From contig NZ_BCQB01000024.1 of NCBI RefSeq assembly GCF_001544215.1, positions 1-46,903 on the forward strand: DNA of 46,903 bases, written 5' to 3'. This document shows, one piece after another, positions 1-8,808 of the stretch. The DNA is from Enterococcus durans NBRC 100479 = LMG 10746 (lineage in GTDB: Bacteria; Bacillota; Bacilli; Lactobacillales; Enterococcaceae). How positions within the stretch are numbered: position 1 is the stretch's first letter; each line of letters starts with the position of its first letter. A program made the translations under genes and the position numbers. The notes beneath the pieces are model-generated. The model was not told the origin of the DNA. It saw only the letters and a list, made by a program, of their open reading frames with translations, and searched no databases.

Positions 1-147
1 CCACTCTTCTGGCTTGTACAGAAGAGTTCCTTTATAAATCAAGCAAATTTGCCCTTTATATTTTTCTTTAGTTAAACAATTTTCCTCGAAATAGATATTT
101 AGGTCTAGAATATTTAGGGTATCTTTGATAAGCTGAGTATGAGACAT
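1..147 (-). CDS. ISL3-family transposase, N-terminal 49 codons (partial)
   Basis: The reading frame starts at ATG 147 behind a strong ribosome-binding site (AGGAGG, 7 bases upstream) and runs off the window. The visible protein begins MSHTQLIKDTLNILDLN and reaches the segment LIYKGTLLYKPEEW, which resembles the start of enterococcal ISL3 transposases just before their zinc-finger cysteines. The catalytic core is not in the window, so it cannot be said whether the enzyme is intact. It acts on the terminal repeats of its own element. Confidence 0.7.
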   Translation of the reverse strand, partial: MSHTQLIKDTLNILDLNIYFEENCLTKEKYKGQICLIYKGTLLYKPEEW

Positions 148-271
148 CTTGAATCCTCCTATGAATTTGTTAGCCAAATTAATTCTAAAGGATTTCAGGG
201 TGTCTTTTCTATATTTTTTTATACAAAAAAAGATGTTGGCGAAGTTCACCAACATCAAAAAGTATAGAGCC
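1..271 (-). mobile_element. ISL3-family insertion sequence, left end only
   Basis: The window opens inside an insertion sequence whose transposase reads leftward out of the window. The outer end is taken as position 271: read on the minus strand the element begins GGCTCTATAC, which fits the GGCTCT-type terminal repeats of ISL3 elements. A hairpin with 8-bp arms (GATGTTGG/CCAACATC, 232-256) lies just inside the end. The AT-rich octamer ATTTTTTC at 272-279 may be one copy of the 8-bp target duplication usual for ISL3 elements, but the other end is outside the window. Family assignment rests on the end sequence and the start of the transposase. Confidence 0.7.
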
Positions 272-323
272 ATTTTTTCTGATTTTTGTCCCACTCTCTA
301 CTCTTAGTATGTTTTGCTAAATT

Positions 324-470
324 TCAGTTGTATCTTTCTCTACCAACACTAAATGTTGAAGAGCCTAAAAAGCTCGTACCCATTGTCGTACCCAAAAACA
401 CAAAAAAAGACACTCTCCATAATTTGGAAAGAGCCAGAAAAGTTAGGATCAAGGTAACTCGCCTCACCCA
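324..470 (-). other. Short decayed reading frame, possible integrase tail
   Basis: Between the IS end and the rpsI terminator the minus strand has a 48-codon open stretch that begins directly after a stop codon and lacks a convincing start. Its end contains the tail LGTTMGTSFLGSS, reminiscent of the variable G-T-rich tails of phage and ICE tyrosine recombinases. The 3' end of rpsI is a known integration site for such elements, which makes a remnant plausible, but no catalytic residues remain and the identification is weak. Nothing else was recognised in 272-486. Confidence 0.2.
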
Positions 471-486
471 TCATCCTTCTCATAAC

Positions 487-525
487 TAAAAAAACACACC
501 CTCCAAAATGAAAGGTGTGTTTTTG
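487..525 (-). terminator. Intrinsic terminator of rplM-rpsI
   Basis: Minus-strand hairpin with arms AAAAACACACC and GGTGTGTTTTT, followed by a T run, 18 bases after the rpsI stop codon. Confidence 0.85.
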
Positions 526-542
526 CTTGAACGATAATAAAA

Positions 543-935
543 TTAACGTTTTGAGAACTGTGATGCTTTACGAGCTTTTTTAAGACCTGGTTTTTTACGT
601 TCAACCATACGTGCGTCACGAGTAAGTAACCCAGCGCGTTTAAGAGCAAGACGGAAGTCAGGATCAACTTCTAGCAATGCACGAGCGATACCATGACGCA
701 TAGCTCCTGATTGTCCAGCGTAGCCTCCACCGTTTACGTTAACAAATACGTCATAAGCGCCTTTTGTTTCAGTAACAGCGAAAGGTTGATTGATAACTTC
801 ACGCAAGTCAGCATGTGGAATGTATTCTTCAACATCTTTTTTGTTTACAGTAATTTTACCAGTTCCTGGTACTAAGCGTACGCGAGCAACTGCATTTTTA
901 CGACGGCCTGTGCCGATATATTGAACTTGTGCCAA
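543..935 (-). CDS. rpsI: 30S ribosomal protein S9
   Basis: 130-residue ribosomal protein S9, a component of the 30S head whose C-terminal tail reaches the P-site tRNA. The sequence begins [19 protein letters not shown], the usual GTGRRK start, has the conserved GGG turn ([11 protein letters not shown]), and ends with the invariant basic tail ASQFSKR. A ribosome-binding site (GGAGGGAATTTC) precedes the ATG. It lies 15 bases after rplM, so the two are one operon, as in almost all bacteria, closed by the terminator at 487-525. Confidence 0.98.
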   Translation of the reverse strand: MAQVQYIGTGRRKNAVARVRLVPGTGKITVNKKDVEEYIPHADLREVINQPFAVTETKGAYDVFVNVNGGGYAGQSGAMRHGIARALLEVDPDFRLALKRAGLLTRDARMVERKKPGLKKARKASQFSKR

Positions 936-950
936 TGAAATTCCCTCCTA

Positions 951-1394
951 TTAGATTAAGTTTGTGATGTCTAAAACTTCTGGTTGTTGTGCTGCATGTG
1001 GATGTTCAGCGCCACCGTATACATTTAATTTTGTAAATTGTTTGCGGCCTAAAGTATTTTTAGGAAGCATTCCTTTTACAGAAGTTTCGATCAAACGACG
1101 AGAATTTTTAGCACGCAATTCGCCAGCAGTGATTGATTTCAATCCTCCTGGGAAGTTGCTGTGACGGTAATAAATTTTATCAGTCGCTTTTTTACCTGTT
1201 AATTTCACTTTATCTGCATTGATGACGATGACGAAATCGCCAGTGTCCAAATGAGGTGTGAAAGTTGGTTTATTTTTACCACGTAGTACAGATGCAACAA
1301 CTGTTGAAAGACGTCCCAATGGAACATCAGTTGCGTCTACTACATACCATTTACGTTCTACTTCGCCTGGTTTGGCCATATATGTTGTACGCAC
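951..1394 (-). CDS. rplM: 50S ribosomal protein L13
   Basis: 147-residue ribosomal protein L13, an early-assembly protein of the 50S subunit. The start is the GTG at 1394, with GGAGG 8 bases upstream, giving [20 protein letters not shown]; the frame is open further upstream but that part is the untranslated leader. Conserved segments include [14 protein letters not shown] and [18 protein letters not shown]. First gene of the rplM-rpsI operon, driven by the promoter at 1481-1509 and probably autoregulated through its leader. Confidence 0.97.
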   Translation of the reverse strand: MRTTYMAKPGEVERKWYVVDATDVPLGRLSTVVASVLRGKNKPTFTPHLDTGDFVIVINADKVKLTGKKATDKIYYRHSNFPGGLKSITAGELRAKNSRRLIETSVKGMLPKNTLGRKQFTKLNVYGGAEHPHAAQQPEVLDITNLI

Positions 1395-1473
1395 GTTATT
1401 TTCCTCCAATTTAAGTTCTGATGTTTGACATACACTTCGAGTTTCCGGGGCTCTTTGTGGGGCAAACAATACC
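1395..1473 (-). promoter_or_regulatory. L13-type ribosomal protein leader RNA
   Basis: The roughly 80-nt untranslated leader between the promoter and the rplM start contains the block GCCCCACAAAGAGCCCCGG, which resembles from memory the conserved core of the Firmicutes L13 leader, an RNA thought to bind L13 and repress its own operon. Position, length and sequence agree with the family; no covariance search was possible. Confidence 0.6.
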
Positions 1474-1480
1474 ATTTAAC

Positions 1481-1509
1481 ATATTACCTTCTAATCCCCT
1501 TAATGTCAA
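1481..1509 (-). promoter_or_regulatory. Promoter of rplM-rpsI
   Basis: Minus strand: perfect -35 TTGACA (1504-1509), 17-bp spacer, -10 TAATAT (1481-1486). This is a strong vegetative sigma-A promoter, as expected for a ribosomal protein operon. Confidence 0.85.
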
Positions 1510-1681
1510 CGTTTTTTCTTTCTAATGAAAAATTTTAATTTTCAGTGCAAATTCTTTTATTCTTTTCATTTTTCCAACGTCCAATCAAAAATCCGCTTTG
1601 AATAAAATGATGGATATTCATAAATAAATGCATAATATATATTTTTATTTCGTTTTATTGTATATTTATTTATTAAATTGA

Positions 1682-1710
1682 TTGATTTTTTATTTTTATG
1701 ATGTTATCAT
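1682..1710 (+). promoter_or_regulatory. Putative argG-argH promoter
   Basis: TTGATT (1682-1687), 17-bp spacer, TATCAT (1705-1710) with a TG extension before the -10, about 48 bases ahead of argG. The AT-rich stretch 1595-1680 upstream contains imperfect TGAAT/ATTCA motifs that could be ArgR sites, but none matches the ARG-box consensus closely enough to call. Confidence 0.55.
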
Positions 1711-1757
1711 TTGAAACAATCAATTCTGAAAACAATGAAAATTAAGGGGAGATTTCT

Positions 1758-2972
1758 ATGAAAGAGAAAATTATTTTAGCTTACTCTGGTGGTCTGGATA
1801 CATCTGTCGCAATCAAATGGTTAGCAGATGATGGATATGATGTCATCGCGTGCTGTCTTGATATTGGTGAAGGAAAAGATACTGCGTTCATCAAAGAAAA
1901 AGCATTACAAGTCGGCGCGGTTGCTTCTTATGCGATTGATGCGAAAGAAGAATTTGCCCAAGAATTTGCGAGTGTGGCGCTTCAAGGGCACACATTCTAT
2001 GAACAGTCTTATCCACTGGTCTCTGCTCTTTCACGCCCCTTAATTGCAAAGAAATTAGTGGAACTTACTCGAGCAACGGGTGCAACAACGATTGCGCATG
2101 GCTGTACTGGAAAAGGAAATGACCAAGTTCGTTTTGAAGTGGCGATCAATGCCTTGGCGCCTGATTTAAAAATCGTAGCACCTGTTCGTCAATGGCAATG
2201 GTCTCGGGAAGAAGAGATTGCTTATGCGAAAGACAATGGGATTCCGATTCCTGCGAATCTAGATAACCCTTACTCGATTGATCAAAATCTTTGGGGACGT
2301 GCATGCGAATGTGGCGTATTAGAAGACCCTTGGGCAACTCCTCCTACTGGCGCCTATGAACTGACGACTGATTTGAAATACACACCTGATGAAGAAGATA
2401 TCATTGAGCTTACCTTTGAAAAAGGGTTGCCCGTTGCATTGAATGGTGAGAAACTCTCTCTTTCACAACTGATCCTTGCAGTGAATCAATTGGCTGGTAA
2501 ACATGGTATTGGCCGTATCGATCACGTTGAGAATCGTTTAGTGGGCATCAAATCCCGTGAAGTATATGAATGTCCTGGAGCTGTAACATTGATGCAAGCC
2601 CATAAAGAATTAGAAGACTTGACATTTGTTCGTGAATTGGCGCATTTCAAACCAATTATTGAACAACAATTGAGTCAAATGATCTATGACGGTCTATGGT
2701 TCAATCCTTTGACAGAAGCATTGCTTCAATTTTTGAAATCGACACAAGTGTATGTGAATGGTACGGTTCGTGTGAAACTGTTCAAAGGAAATGTCATCGT
2801 AGAAGGACGTAAATCAGAAAACAGTCTGTATAGTGAGGAATTGGCTACTTATACTTCTGCTGATACATTCGATCAACAGGCAGCTGTTGGTTTTATCAAA
2901 TTATGGGGACTACCTTCAAAGGTCCACGCAGAAGTCCAAGAAAAACAGATGAACAAAACAAGTACGAAATAA
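1758..2972 (+). CDS. argG: Argininosuccinate synthase
   Basis: Cytosolic enzyme joining citrulline and aspartate with ATP to form argininosuccinate, the penultimate step of arginine biosynthesis. The 404-residue protein has the N-type ATP pyrophosphatase loop AYSGGLDTS at residues 8-16 and the substrate-binding segment [13 protein letters not shown] at 114-126, at the normal family length. The ATG has an AGGGGAG ribosome-binding site. argH follows 57 bases later, so both are probably co-transcribed from the promoter at 1682-1710. No carbamoyl-phosphate or ornithine genes are nearby, so upstream citrulline supply is encoded elsewhere or citrulline is taken up. Confidence 0.97.
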   Translation: MKEKIILAYSGGLDTSVAIKWLADDGYDVIACCLDIGEGKDTAFIKEKALQVGAVASYAIDAKEEFAQEFASVALQGHTFYEQSYPLVSALSRPLIAKKLVELTRATGATTIAHGCTGKGNDQVRFEVAINALAPDLKIVAPVRQWQWSREEEIAYAKDNGIPIPANLDNPYSIDQNLWGRACECGVLEDPWATPPTGAYELTTDLKYTPDEEDIIELTFEKGLPVALNGEKLSLSQLILAVNQLAGKHGIGRIDHVENRLVGIKSREVYECPGAVTLMQAHKELEDLTFVRELAHFKPIIEQQLSQMIYDGLWFNPLTEALLQFLKSTQVYVNGTVRVKLFKGNVIVEGRKSENSLYSEELATYTSADTFDQQAAVGFIKLWGLPSKVHAEVQEKQMNKTSTK

Positions 2973-3029
2973 TTTGCAAATCATACAAGATTTACGCCGG
3001 ATACTTGCCAATTACTGGGAGGAACAATA

Positions 3030-4412
3030 ATGGAAAAACTTTGGGGTGGTCGTTTTCAAGGAAAAAGTGAAGAATGGATTGACGAGTTTGGAGCATCAAT
3101 CTCTTTTGACCAAAAATTAGCAAAACAGGATATTTTAGGGAGTTTGGCCCATGTCAAAATGCTTGGTCACACAGGAATTCTTACGGTTGAAGAAACTGCA
3201 GCAATTACAGAAGGATTACAGACCTTACAAGCGAAACTGCAAGAGGGAAATTTACAATTTTCCATTGAAAATGAAGATATCCACTTGAATATTGAAACGT
3301 TACTGCATCAGGAGATCGGTGCAGTTGCCGGAAAATTGCATACAGCTCGTAGCCGAAATGATCAAGTCGCCACGGACATGCACCTGTTTTTGAAAGATGT
3401 TGTGCAGGAGATACTTGAAAAATTGCATCATCTACGCCAAACCTTTGTGGAAAAAGCGGAAGAACATGTAGAAACGATTGCACCTGGCTATACCCATCTC
3501 CAACATGCTCAACCGATTTCATTTGGTCACCATTTGCTTGCCTATTATCAGATGTTTACACGTGATTATGCGCGTTTAACAGAAAGTTTGAAACGAATCG
3601 ATCTTTCTCCATTAGGTAGTGCGGCTTTAGCCGGGACAACTTTTCCGATCGACCGAGAATTTGCTGCTAAAGAGTTAGATTTTTCTGGTGTTTATGCGAA
3701 TAGTCTAGATGCTGTAAGTGATCGTGATTTTATCCTCGAATTTTTGAGTAACTGCTCCTTGTTGATGATGCATTTGTCACGTTTTTGCGAAGAACTCATT
3801 TTATGGTGTAGTTACGAGTTCCAATATATTGAATTAACAGACACGTTTTCTACAGGTAGTTCAATCATGCCACAAAAGAAAAACCCGGATATGGCTGAAT
3901 TGATTCGTGGAAAAACAGGACGTGTCTACGGAAATCTATTTGGTTTATTGACATTGATGAAAGGTCTTCCCTTAGCATACAATAAAGATTTTCAAGAAGA
4001 TAAAGAAGGGATGTTCGATACCAGTGAAACGGTGTTGGCATGCCTGACTATCATGGATGGGATGGTTGCTACGATGAAAGTGAACAAATCACGTATGTAC
4101 GCAGCCACTCAAAAAGATTTCTCGAATGCTACAGAATTAGCGGATTATCTGGCAGCTAAAGGATTACCTTTCCGCCAAGCCCACGAGATCGTTGGTAAGT
4201 TGGTTCTGCGTTGTACGCAGAAAGGTGGGTATCTACAAGATATTCCTTTTGAAGAATACCAAGCAATCAGTCCTTTGATCGAAGAGGATATCTATGTGAC
4301 TCTTCAACCGGAAACTGCTGTCAAACGTCGTCATTCGCTTGGTGGGACAGGATTTGATCAAGTACGCTTGCAACTTGACCATGCGCATAAAGAGTTACTC
4401 ACTGAAAATTAG
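3030..4412 (+). CDS. argH: Argininosuccinate lyase
   Basis: Cleaves argininosuccinate to arginine and fumarate, the last step of arginine synthesis. The 460-residue protein belongs to the fumarase/aspartase superfamily: THLQHAQP with the catalytic His at about residues 155-162 and the signature loop [12 protein letters not shown] at 276-287 are intact. The start ATG follows GGGAGGAACAATA. Second gene of the argGH operon; the shared terminator at 4545-4582 closes it. Confidence 0.97.
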   Translation: MEKLWGGRFQGKSEEWIDEFGASISFDQKLAKQDILGSLAHVKMLGHTGILTVEETAAITEGLQTLQAKLQEGNLQFSIENEDIHLNIETLLHQEIGAVAGKLHTARSRNDQVATDMHLFLKDVVQEILEKLHHLRQTFVEKAEEHVETIAPGYTHLQHAQPISFGHHLLAYYQMFTRDYARLTESLKRIDLSPLGSAALAGTTFPIDREFAAKELDFSGVYANSLDAVSDRDFILEFLSNCSLLMMHLSRFCEELILWCSYEFQYIELTDTFSTGSSIMPQKKNPDMAELIRGKTGRVYGNLFGLLTLMKGLPLAYNKDFQEDKEGMFDTSETVLACLTIMDGMVATMKVNKSRMYAATQKDFSNATELADYLAAKGLPFRQAHEIVGKLVLRCTQKGGYLQDIPFEEYQAISPLIEEDIYVTLQPETAVKRRHSLGGTGFDQVRLQLDHAHKELLTEN

Positions 4413-4544
4413 AGATTGGCTTCCAAAAGAAGAAGGCTCTGCGTTTATTCTTCTATTCTTTGAAGAATCACTCATTGAAGCCATTTGCGGATAGCCATTC
4501 TCTTTCAAAAGGTTTCCAAATAAAAATGAATACCCCTCTAACAT

Positions 4545-4582
4545 AAAAAACTGCGTGAAAGGAAACTTCCACGCAGTTTTTC
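4545..4582. terminator. Bidirectional terminator between argH and dps
   Basis: Hairpin AAAAAACTGCGTG / CACGCAGTTTTT with A-rich and T-rich flanks on opposite sides, so it can stop transcription from argH (plus) and from dps (minus), whose 3' ends face each other here. Confidence 0.85.
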
Positions 4583-4609
4583 TACTATTATATATTCTAT
4601 CAATTATCT

Positions 4610-5077
4610 TTATGCATCGATTTCTGGTGCTTTGCCCAAGTGTGCTTGGATCATCCAGATACGTTTTTCAGTAGCTGTTTTAAATGCAATAAAGATGTCT
4701 TGTGTTGGGTCATCGCCTTCTTCACCAGATACTTCTATCCCTTTTTGGTAAAGGTCTGCTAAGTAGCGGTAGCCTTTAACAAGTGTTTCTAAGCGTTCTG
4801 GGATTGTACGGTCCCAACGGCCTACTTCATCAGGGATTTTTGTATTGTCAGCAAATTCCCGTAAAGTTGAGTAAGGTGAGCCATCTAACGTAATCAAACG
4901 TTCTGAGATTTCATCCAATTGTTCATTTAAATCATCCATGAACTCATCCATCATTGGGTGCAATGTCAGGAAGCCCGGCCCTCTCATGTACCAATGTGTT
5001 TGGTGAACCACAACAGACATTTGACTCAAATCTGCCACTAACTGATTTAATACTTCTTTGGTTTGTTGGAATTTCAT
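4610..5077 (-). CDS. dps: Dps-family ferritin-like protein
   Basis: 155-residue member of the Dps/ferritin-like family, which forms dodecameric shells that oxidise and store ferrous iron, often with hydrogen peroxide, and so limit oxidative damage. The intersubunit ferroxidase residues are visible: HQTHWY (His25, His28), LHPMMDE (His40, Asp44) and DEISER (Asp55, Glu59). Strong ribosome-binding site AGGAGG. It stands alone, with a terminator downstream and a Fur-type box 80 bases upstream of its start, which suggests control by iron or peroxide. Binding of DNA cannot be judged: the N-terminus lacks a long basic tail. Confidence 0.93.
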   Translation of the reverse strand: MKFQQTKEVLNQLVADLSQMSVVVHQTHWYMRGPGFLTLHPMMDEFMDDLNEQLDEISERLITLDGSPYSTLREFADNTKIPDEVGRWDRTIPERLETLVKGYRYLADLYQKGIEVSGEEGDDPTQDIFIAFKTATEKRIWMIQAHLGKAPEIDA

Positions 5078-5156
5078 TTTCTGGTTTCCTCCTAACTTTT
5101 ATTTACATTAAAAGCATAGTAAACTTTGAGACAAAAGTACAATGAAACCATTTACT

Positions 5157-5171
5157 TGAGAATGATTTTCA
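5157..5171. promoter_or_regulatory. Fur/PerR-type box upstream of dps
   Basis: TGAGAAT-G-ATTTTCA is a 7-1-7 inverted repeat with one mismatch per half to the Fur-family consensus TGATAATNATTATCA. It lies about 80 bp upstream of the dps start. Which Fur-family protein (Fur, PerR or Zur) binds cannot be told from the site alone. Confidence 0.55.
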
Positions 5172-5268
5172 ACATAGAACAATTCTTTTTCAATCTGTAT
5201 TCCTCAGTGCTTTCCCCTTTATCGCATCTTTGGTTCATCTCAATCTATTAGATTTCATTTTTTGAGTA

Positions 5269-6801
5269 TCATGTTCTGGCTAATGATTGGCGAAGGTGTG
5301 CTAGTCGTTTATAGGTACTGGTTAATTGTTGTTGTGTATCAACGAATGTCGGATAAATGATTTCATAGATCTCGTGGATATTTTTCTGTACGGGAACTTG
5401 GGTCTCTAATTTGATCCATTTTTTGCCTTCATTTAATTCCTTGATTTTCCCTAGGCTCTGCCAGCCTAGAAAAACAGCCCCTAAAGCGGAGGCCTCAGAA
5501 ACAGCTGGAAAGACGAGTGGATAGCCTAAGACATCTGCCATGAGTTGACGAAAAACATAGGATCGAGCAAATCCACCTGTCGCTCGTAGTTCAGATAGCT
5601 GACCTTCTTGGCAGATCCCTTCCAAGATCCGTTTCAAGTTGAGACAGATTCCCTCTAAGATTGCCCGCATCATTTCTTTTTCTGTGTGGTGCCGTTGGAG
5701 ACCTAAGAAGCTTCCAGAAGCCTCTGCATCCCATAGTGGCGCTCTTTCTCCTAATAAATAAGGTTGGAAAAGTAAGCCGTTTGCTCCTGGAGGGACAAAA
5801 GCAATTGCTGAGAGCAGGGCATCGTAAGGATTGTCTCCTTGCGCAATCGCTTGTTGCGTGACTTCCTGCATCAAGGTTTGACTTGCCCAATCAAAGATCC
5901 CTGCACCATTACTTGTTGCCCCACCAACGACCCAATGGCTTTGATCCAATACGTAACAAAAGGTCTCCATATCTGGGTGCAACTGTGGATGATCTGTTAT
6001 AAATCGGATAGCACCACTCGTCCCGACCGTTAATGCGGCGATATCCTCCCCAAATGCGCCTAATCCTAAATTTGAGAGCGGACCATCTGCACCGCCCAAA
6101 ACAAATGATATATCATTTTCGAGTTTCAATATTTCTTGCATCTCTGCTTGAAGTTTCGGCATCTCCATAGTGGGTGGAGCTATTTCAGGTAACTGTTTTT
6201 CACTGATATTTAAGTAATCCAGCACTTCTTTTGTCCATCTGAACTGATGGATATCGAAGTATCCTGTGCCAGAGGCTGTACTATAATCTGTTATGAGCTT
6301 GCCAAATAAACGATAAATGATATATTCTTTGATCCCGATATAATACGCGGTACGTTCGATTAGTTCCGGTTGTGTTTCTTGTAACCATTTGATTTTTGCG
6401 AATGGCGTCATTGGATGAAGCGGCGTACCTGTTTGTTGGTAGATGCTTAGACCTAGTGGAGTGTTCTTCAATCTTTCTGCCTGTTCCACAGCACGTGTAT
6501 CTGCCCAAGTGATCATTCGGGTAAGTGGCACCATTTGTTCATCGCACAAAATTAAACTGTGCATTGCTGACGAGAAGGAAATGACGTCAATCGTTGCTTC
6601 TTTAGAGAACCGTTCAGTCAATTGCTGGATCACTGTACAAACAGCATGGAAAATCAGTTCTTGATCTTGTTCTGCCATCCCTGGTTGTTCTTGGATCAAG
6701 GGATAAGGAAAGTACGCTGAATCGATGACTTGTGCTTGTTCATCGAAGGCGACTGCTTTGGTTTGGGTTGTGCCAATATCTATGCCAATTGAGATATTCA
6801 T
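5269..6801 (-). CDS. gntK: Gluconate kinase (FGGY family)
   Basis: 510-residue sugar kinase of the FGGY family with two ASKHA domains. The N-terminal phosphate loop GIDIGTTQTKAVAFD (residues 6-20), the middle segment GGADGPLSNLGLGAFG and the C-terminal ATP site RATGGFARSYVFRQLMADVLG are intact. The overall pattern fits gluconate kinase, feeding gluconate 6-phosphate to the pentose phosphate pathway, but FGGY members acting on xylulose or other polyols look alike. GAGGTG ribosome-binding site. No transporter, dehydrogenase or regulator lies next to it, so context does not settle the substrate. Confidence 0.8.
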   Translation of the reverse strand: MNISIGIDIGTTQTKAVAFDEQAQVIDSAYFPYPLIQEQPGMAEQDQELIFHAVCTVIQQLTERFSKEATIDVISFSSAMHSLILCDEQMVPLTRMITWADTRAVEQAERLKNTPLGLSIYQQTGTPLHPMTPFAKIKWLQETQPELIERTAYYIGIKEYIIYRLFGKLITDYSTASGTGYFDIHQFRWTKEVLDYLNISEKQLPEIAPPTMEMPKLQAEMQEILKLENDISFVLGGADGPLSNLGLGAFGEDIAALTVGTSGAIRFITDHPQLHPDMETFCYVLDQSHWVVGGATSNGAGIFDWASQTLMQEVTQQAIAQGDNPYDALLSAIAFVPPGANGLLFQPYLLGERAPLWDAEASGSFLGLQRHHTEKEMMRAILEGICLNLKRILEGICQEGQLSELRATGGFARSYVFRQLMADVLGYPLVFPAVSEASALGAVFLGWQSLGKIKELNEGKKWIKLETQVPVQKNIHEIYEIIYPTFVDTQQQLTSTYKRLAHLRQSLART

Positions 6802-6877
6802 TTTATCACCTCTACTAAAAATTACGAAAAAATTGGAGCATTACTGACGTATCTTACCTAAAAAGGAGGATACATTC

Positions 6878-7561
6878 ATGTTACTGTCTGTTATCATTGG
6901 TTGTTGTGTTGGTTCTTTCTTATGTTTGTCGGCACAACGGATTCCCCAAGATCATTCTATTATTTCTCCCAGATCACATTGTGTCAACTGCCACCATTTT
7001 TTGACATGGTATGAATTGATTCCTTTGCTTTCGATTTGCTTGCAACGATTTCGCTGTCGCTCTTGCCATGTTCCCTTACCCCAAAGCTATTTTTTAGCTG
7101 AACTGGCTTGTGGTGGGATCTTTGTTTGGTTCTTCCACTATGCACCAAGCACGGATCCAATGCTCCTTTTTTGGATACTTTCTGCTTTTTTGCTCTCACT
7201 GATGGATTGTTTTTATCTCTTCATTGATTCTAGGATACTTTACCTTATTTGGATCATTTTGTGGAGTTATTGGTTGCTTACTGGGCATTTTCAATTCACG
7301 ACGGTTTTGATCCTATCGATTGTCAGTAGTCTTTTGATTTTTTATGCTACTGATTATTTAGGTTCCGGTGATTCATTGGTTGTATGGTGTTGGAGCGGAC
7401 AACTCTTACTAGTACAATTACTGTACTTAGTCTTGATTGCTAGTGCCTTAGGAATTTGTTTTATGCTCTGCACTCATTTCTTCTTTCAAAAGAAGATCAC
7501 AAAGTTACCCTTTCTGCTTTTTTTAAGTGTGGCTTTACTCGTTGTCCAACATATTGAATAA
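6878..7561 (+). CDS. comC: Type 4 prepilin peptidase, ComC/PilD-like
   Basis: 227-residue polytopic membrane protein of the A24 aspartic peptidase family, which cleaves and N-methylates prepilin-like proteins; in Firmicutes it processes the ComG pseudopilins used for DNA uptake. Two zinc-type CxxC pairs (Cys35/38 and Cys60/63) sit in the N-terminal cytoplasmic loop, and both catalytic aspartates are present (Asp110 in LMDCF; Asp165 in the GSGD motif, the form of the family GxGD). About six to seven hydrophobic segments follow. AAAGGAGG precedes the ATG by 8 bases. It is divergent from gntK and not near any comG genes. Confidence 0.88.
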   Translation: MLLSVIIGCCVGSFLCLSAQRIPQDHSIISPRSHCVNCHHFLTWYELIPLLSICLQRFRCRSCHVPLPQSYFLAELACGGIFVWFFHYAPSTDPMLLFWILSAFLLSLMDCFYLFIDSRILYLIWIILWSYWLLTGHFQFTTVLILSIVSSLLIFYATDYLGSGDSLVVWCWSGQLLLVQLLYLVLIASALGICFMLCTHFFFQKKITKLPFLLFLSVALLVVQHIE

Positions 7562-7579
7562 CGCGATACTACAGCAATG

Positions 7580-7615
7580 AAAAAGCCGACATCTAGTTGC
7601 ACCCTAGCTGTCGGC
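7580..7615 (-). terminator. Terminator downstream of msrA
   Basis: Minus-strand hairpin GCCGACA / TGTCGGC followed by TTTTT. It points leftward, so it ends the msrA transcript after passing the repeat at 7672-7766. Confidence 0.7.
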
Positions 7616-7671
7616 CGAACATAGAGGTCGAGAAAAAAGTCGTTTAGGTTTGAGAAATTGGAGAGAAAAAC

Positions 7672-7766
7672 GAGGCTAGGACAGAAGTAAGAAACACTTT
7701 TGTCTCATTCTTTAGAAACGAATACACGGTGGGAGCAAAACTGATTTTTAGATTTGTCCCAGACTC
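7672..7766. repeat. Dispersed intergenic repeat, copy 1 (short form)
   Basis: This copy has the core AGTAAGAAACACTTTTGTCTC (in the parts AGTAAGAAACAC and TTTTGTCTC), then TTTAGAAACGAATACACGGTGGGAGCA, in segments almost identical to the copies at 22887-23116 and 30711-30915, and ends at GTCCCAGACTCT. The core can fold as a hairpin (GACAGAAGT/ACTTTTGTC). It contains no gene. Confidence 0.8.
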
Positions 7767-7774
7767 TATCTTTT

Positions 7775-8308
7775 TTAGCTCTTTTTATCGCCCCAATGCT
7801 TTCTCAAAAAGCCTCCACGCCCAGAGCCTTCACGGTATAGCTGATAATGTACTTTGTTTTTCCTATAATAATCTTGATGGTATTCTTCTGCTGGATAAAA
7901 GTCGCTTTTAGGTTCGATTTTCGTTACGATCGGTTTATCGAATCGACCACTATCTTGCAGTTTTTGTTTTGATTTTTCCGCTATTTCCCGCTCTTCTTCA
8001 TTCCCATAATAAATGACTGGCCGGTAGGAATCCCCTCGATCTGCAAACTGTCCTAACGCATCGGTCGGATCGGTTTGTTGCCAATAGATCTCCACCAGTT
8101 GTTCATAGCTGATGATGTCAGGATCATAGGCGATCTCCACGGCCTCCGTATGTCCTGTCGTTCCTGTTGTCACTTGTTCATATGTTGGATTAGGCACGTG
8201 TCCACCTGTATAACCTGAAACAACAGAGAATATACCTGGTTGCGTTTCAAATGGTTTTACCATACACCAGAAACATCCTCCGGCAAATACCGCTTTTTTT
8301 ACTGCCAT
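7775..8308 (-). CDS. msrA: Peptide-methionine (S)-S-oxide reductase MsrA
   Basis: 177-residue enzyme that reduces the S epimer of methionine sulfoxide in proteins, using thioredoxin, and so repairs oxidative damage in the cytosol. The active-site motif AGGCFWC (catalytic Cys12) is near the N-terminus, followed by VVSGYTGG and the conserved TGHTEAVEI and YHQDY segments. The start is the ATG at 8308 with AGGAG 10 bases upstream; the open frame before it lacks support. There is no msrB fusion or neighbour. Single-gene unit ending at 7580-7615. Confidence 0.95.
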   Translation of the reverse strand: MAVKKAVFAGGCFWCMVKPFETQPGIFSVVSGYTGGHVPNPTYEQVTTGTTGHTEAVEIAYDPDIISYEQLVEIYWQQTDPTDALGQFADRGDSYRPVIYYGNEEEREIAEKSKQKLQDSGRFDKPIVTKIEPKSDFYPAEEYHQDYYRKNKVHYQLYREGSGRGGFLRKHWGDKKS

Positions 8309-8450
8309 AATGATCAACTCCTTTCCTTTTATCATACTCATTTTAGATGAAAGTCCTATTGATTTGCTTAAATTACCCTACCAGGGTATTCAAAAAGCTG
8401 CTTTATTTCTGTTTTTCCTACTGCCTATTCCAGACTCAATTTTTTGATAT

Positions 8451-8563
8451 TGTGGATAATTATTGAAAAAGAAAAAACTTATCCACCTGTGGATTTATTT
8501 TTCGTGTAACTTTTTGTGTTTCCTACTGACTGTTGATAGCTTCTTCCTACTTTTTTATCCACA
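8451..8563. promoter_or_regulatory. Cluster of DnaA boxes in the msrA-rpoC gap
   Basis: In this gene-free stretch (8309-8808) there are two perfect DnaA boxes, TGTGGATAA at 8451-8459 (reverse) and TTATCCACA at 8555-8563 (forward), a one-mismatch box TTATCCACC at 8479-8487 and a weaker reverse box TGTGGATTT at 8488-8496. The last two abut head to head. The flanks are AT-rich. Nothing else in the gap was recognised apart from the rpoC terminator and a hairpin at 8748-8784 (AGAACAGAAG/CTTCTGTTCT). Confidence 0.6.
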
Positions 8564-8692
8564 ATTTTTTAAAATCATTTGATAAACTCTAGGACGATTT
8601 ATCTGTAAAATGACTCACAAGATGAGCATAGCTAGAATTCGCTTCAATAAATTTCTGTTTATGTTCCAATGAACTAGACTACTATTTTATTC

Positions 8693-8730
8693 AAAAAAAA
8701 GAGGATGTGATAGATTTTATCACATCCTCT
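8693..8730 (-). terminator. Terminator of rpoB-rpoC
   Basis: Minus-strand hairpin with 13-bp arms (AGAGGATGTGATA / TATCACATCCTCT) followed by eight T residues, about 80 bases after the rpoC stop. Confidence 0.92.
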
Positions 8731-8808
8731 AGTTCGAGTAACAAGGGAGAACAGAAGTCATTTCTTGATGAATCCTTCTGTTCTGACCGCTTTACTTACA
8801 CGTTATGC

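Noticed and set aside
286-489. 67-codon plus-strand frame between the IS and rpsI
   Set aside because: No ribosome-binding site, composition unlike a protein, and it overlaps the rpsI terminator; more likely debris.
1595-1680. ArgR boxes upstream of argG
   Set aside because: Several TGAAT and ATTCA pieces occur, but none is spaced as the consensus ARG box requires.
8451-8563. Chromosomal replication origin
   Set aside because: DnaA boxes are few, with no AT-rich unwinding trio recognised and no dnaA, dnaN or rpmH nearby; kept only as a box cluster.
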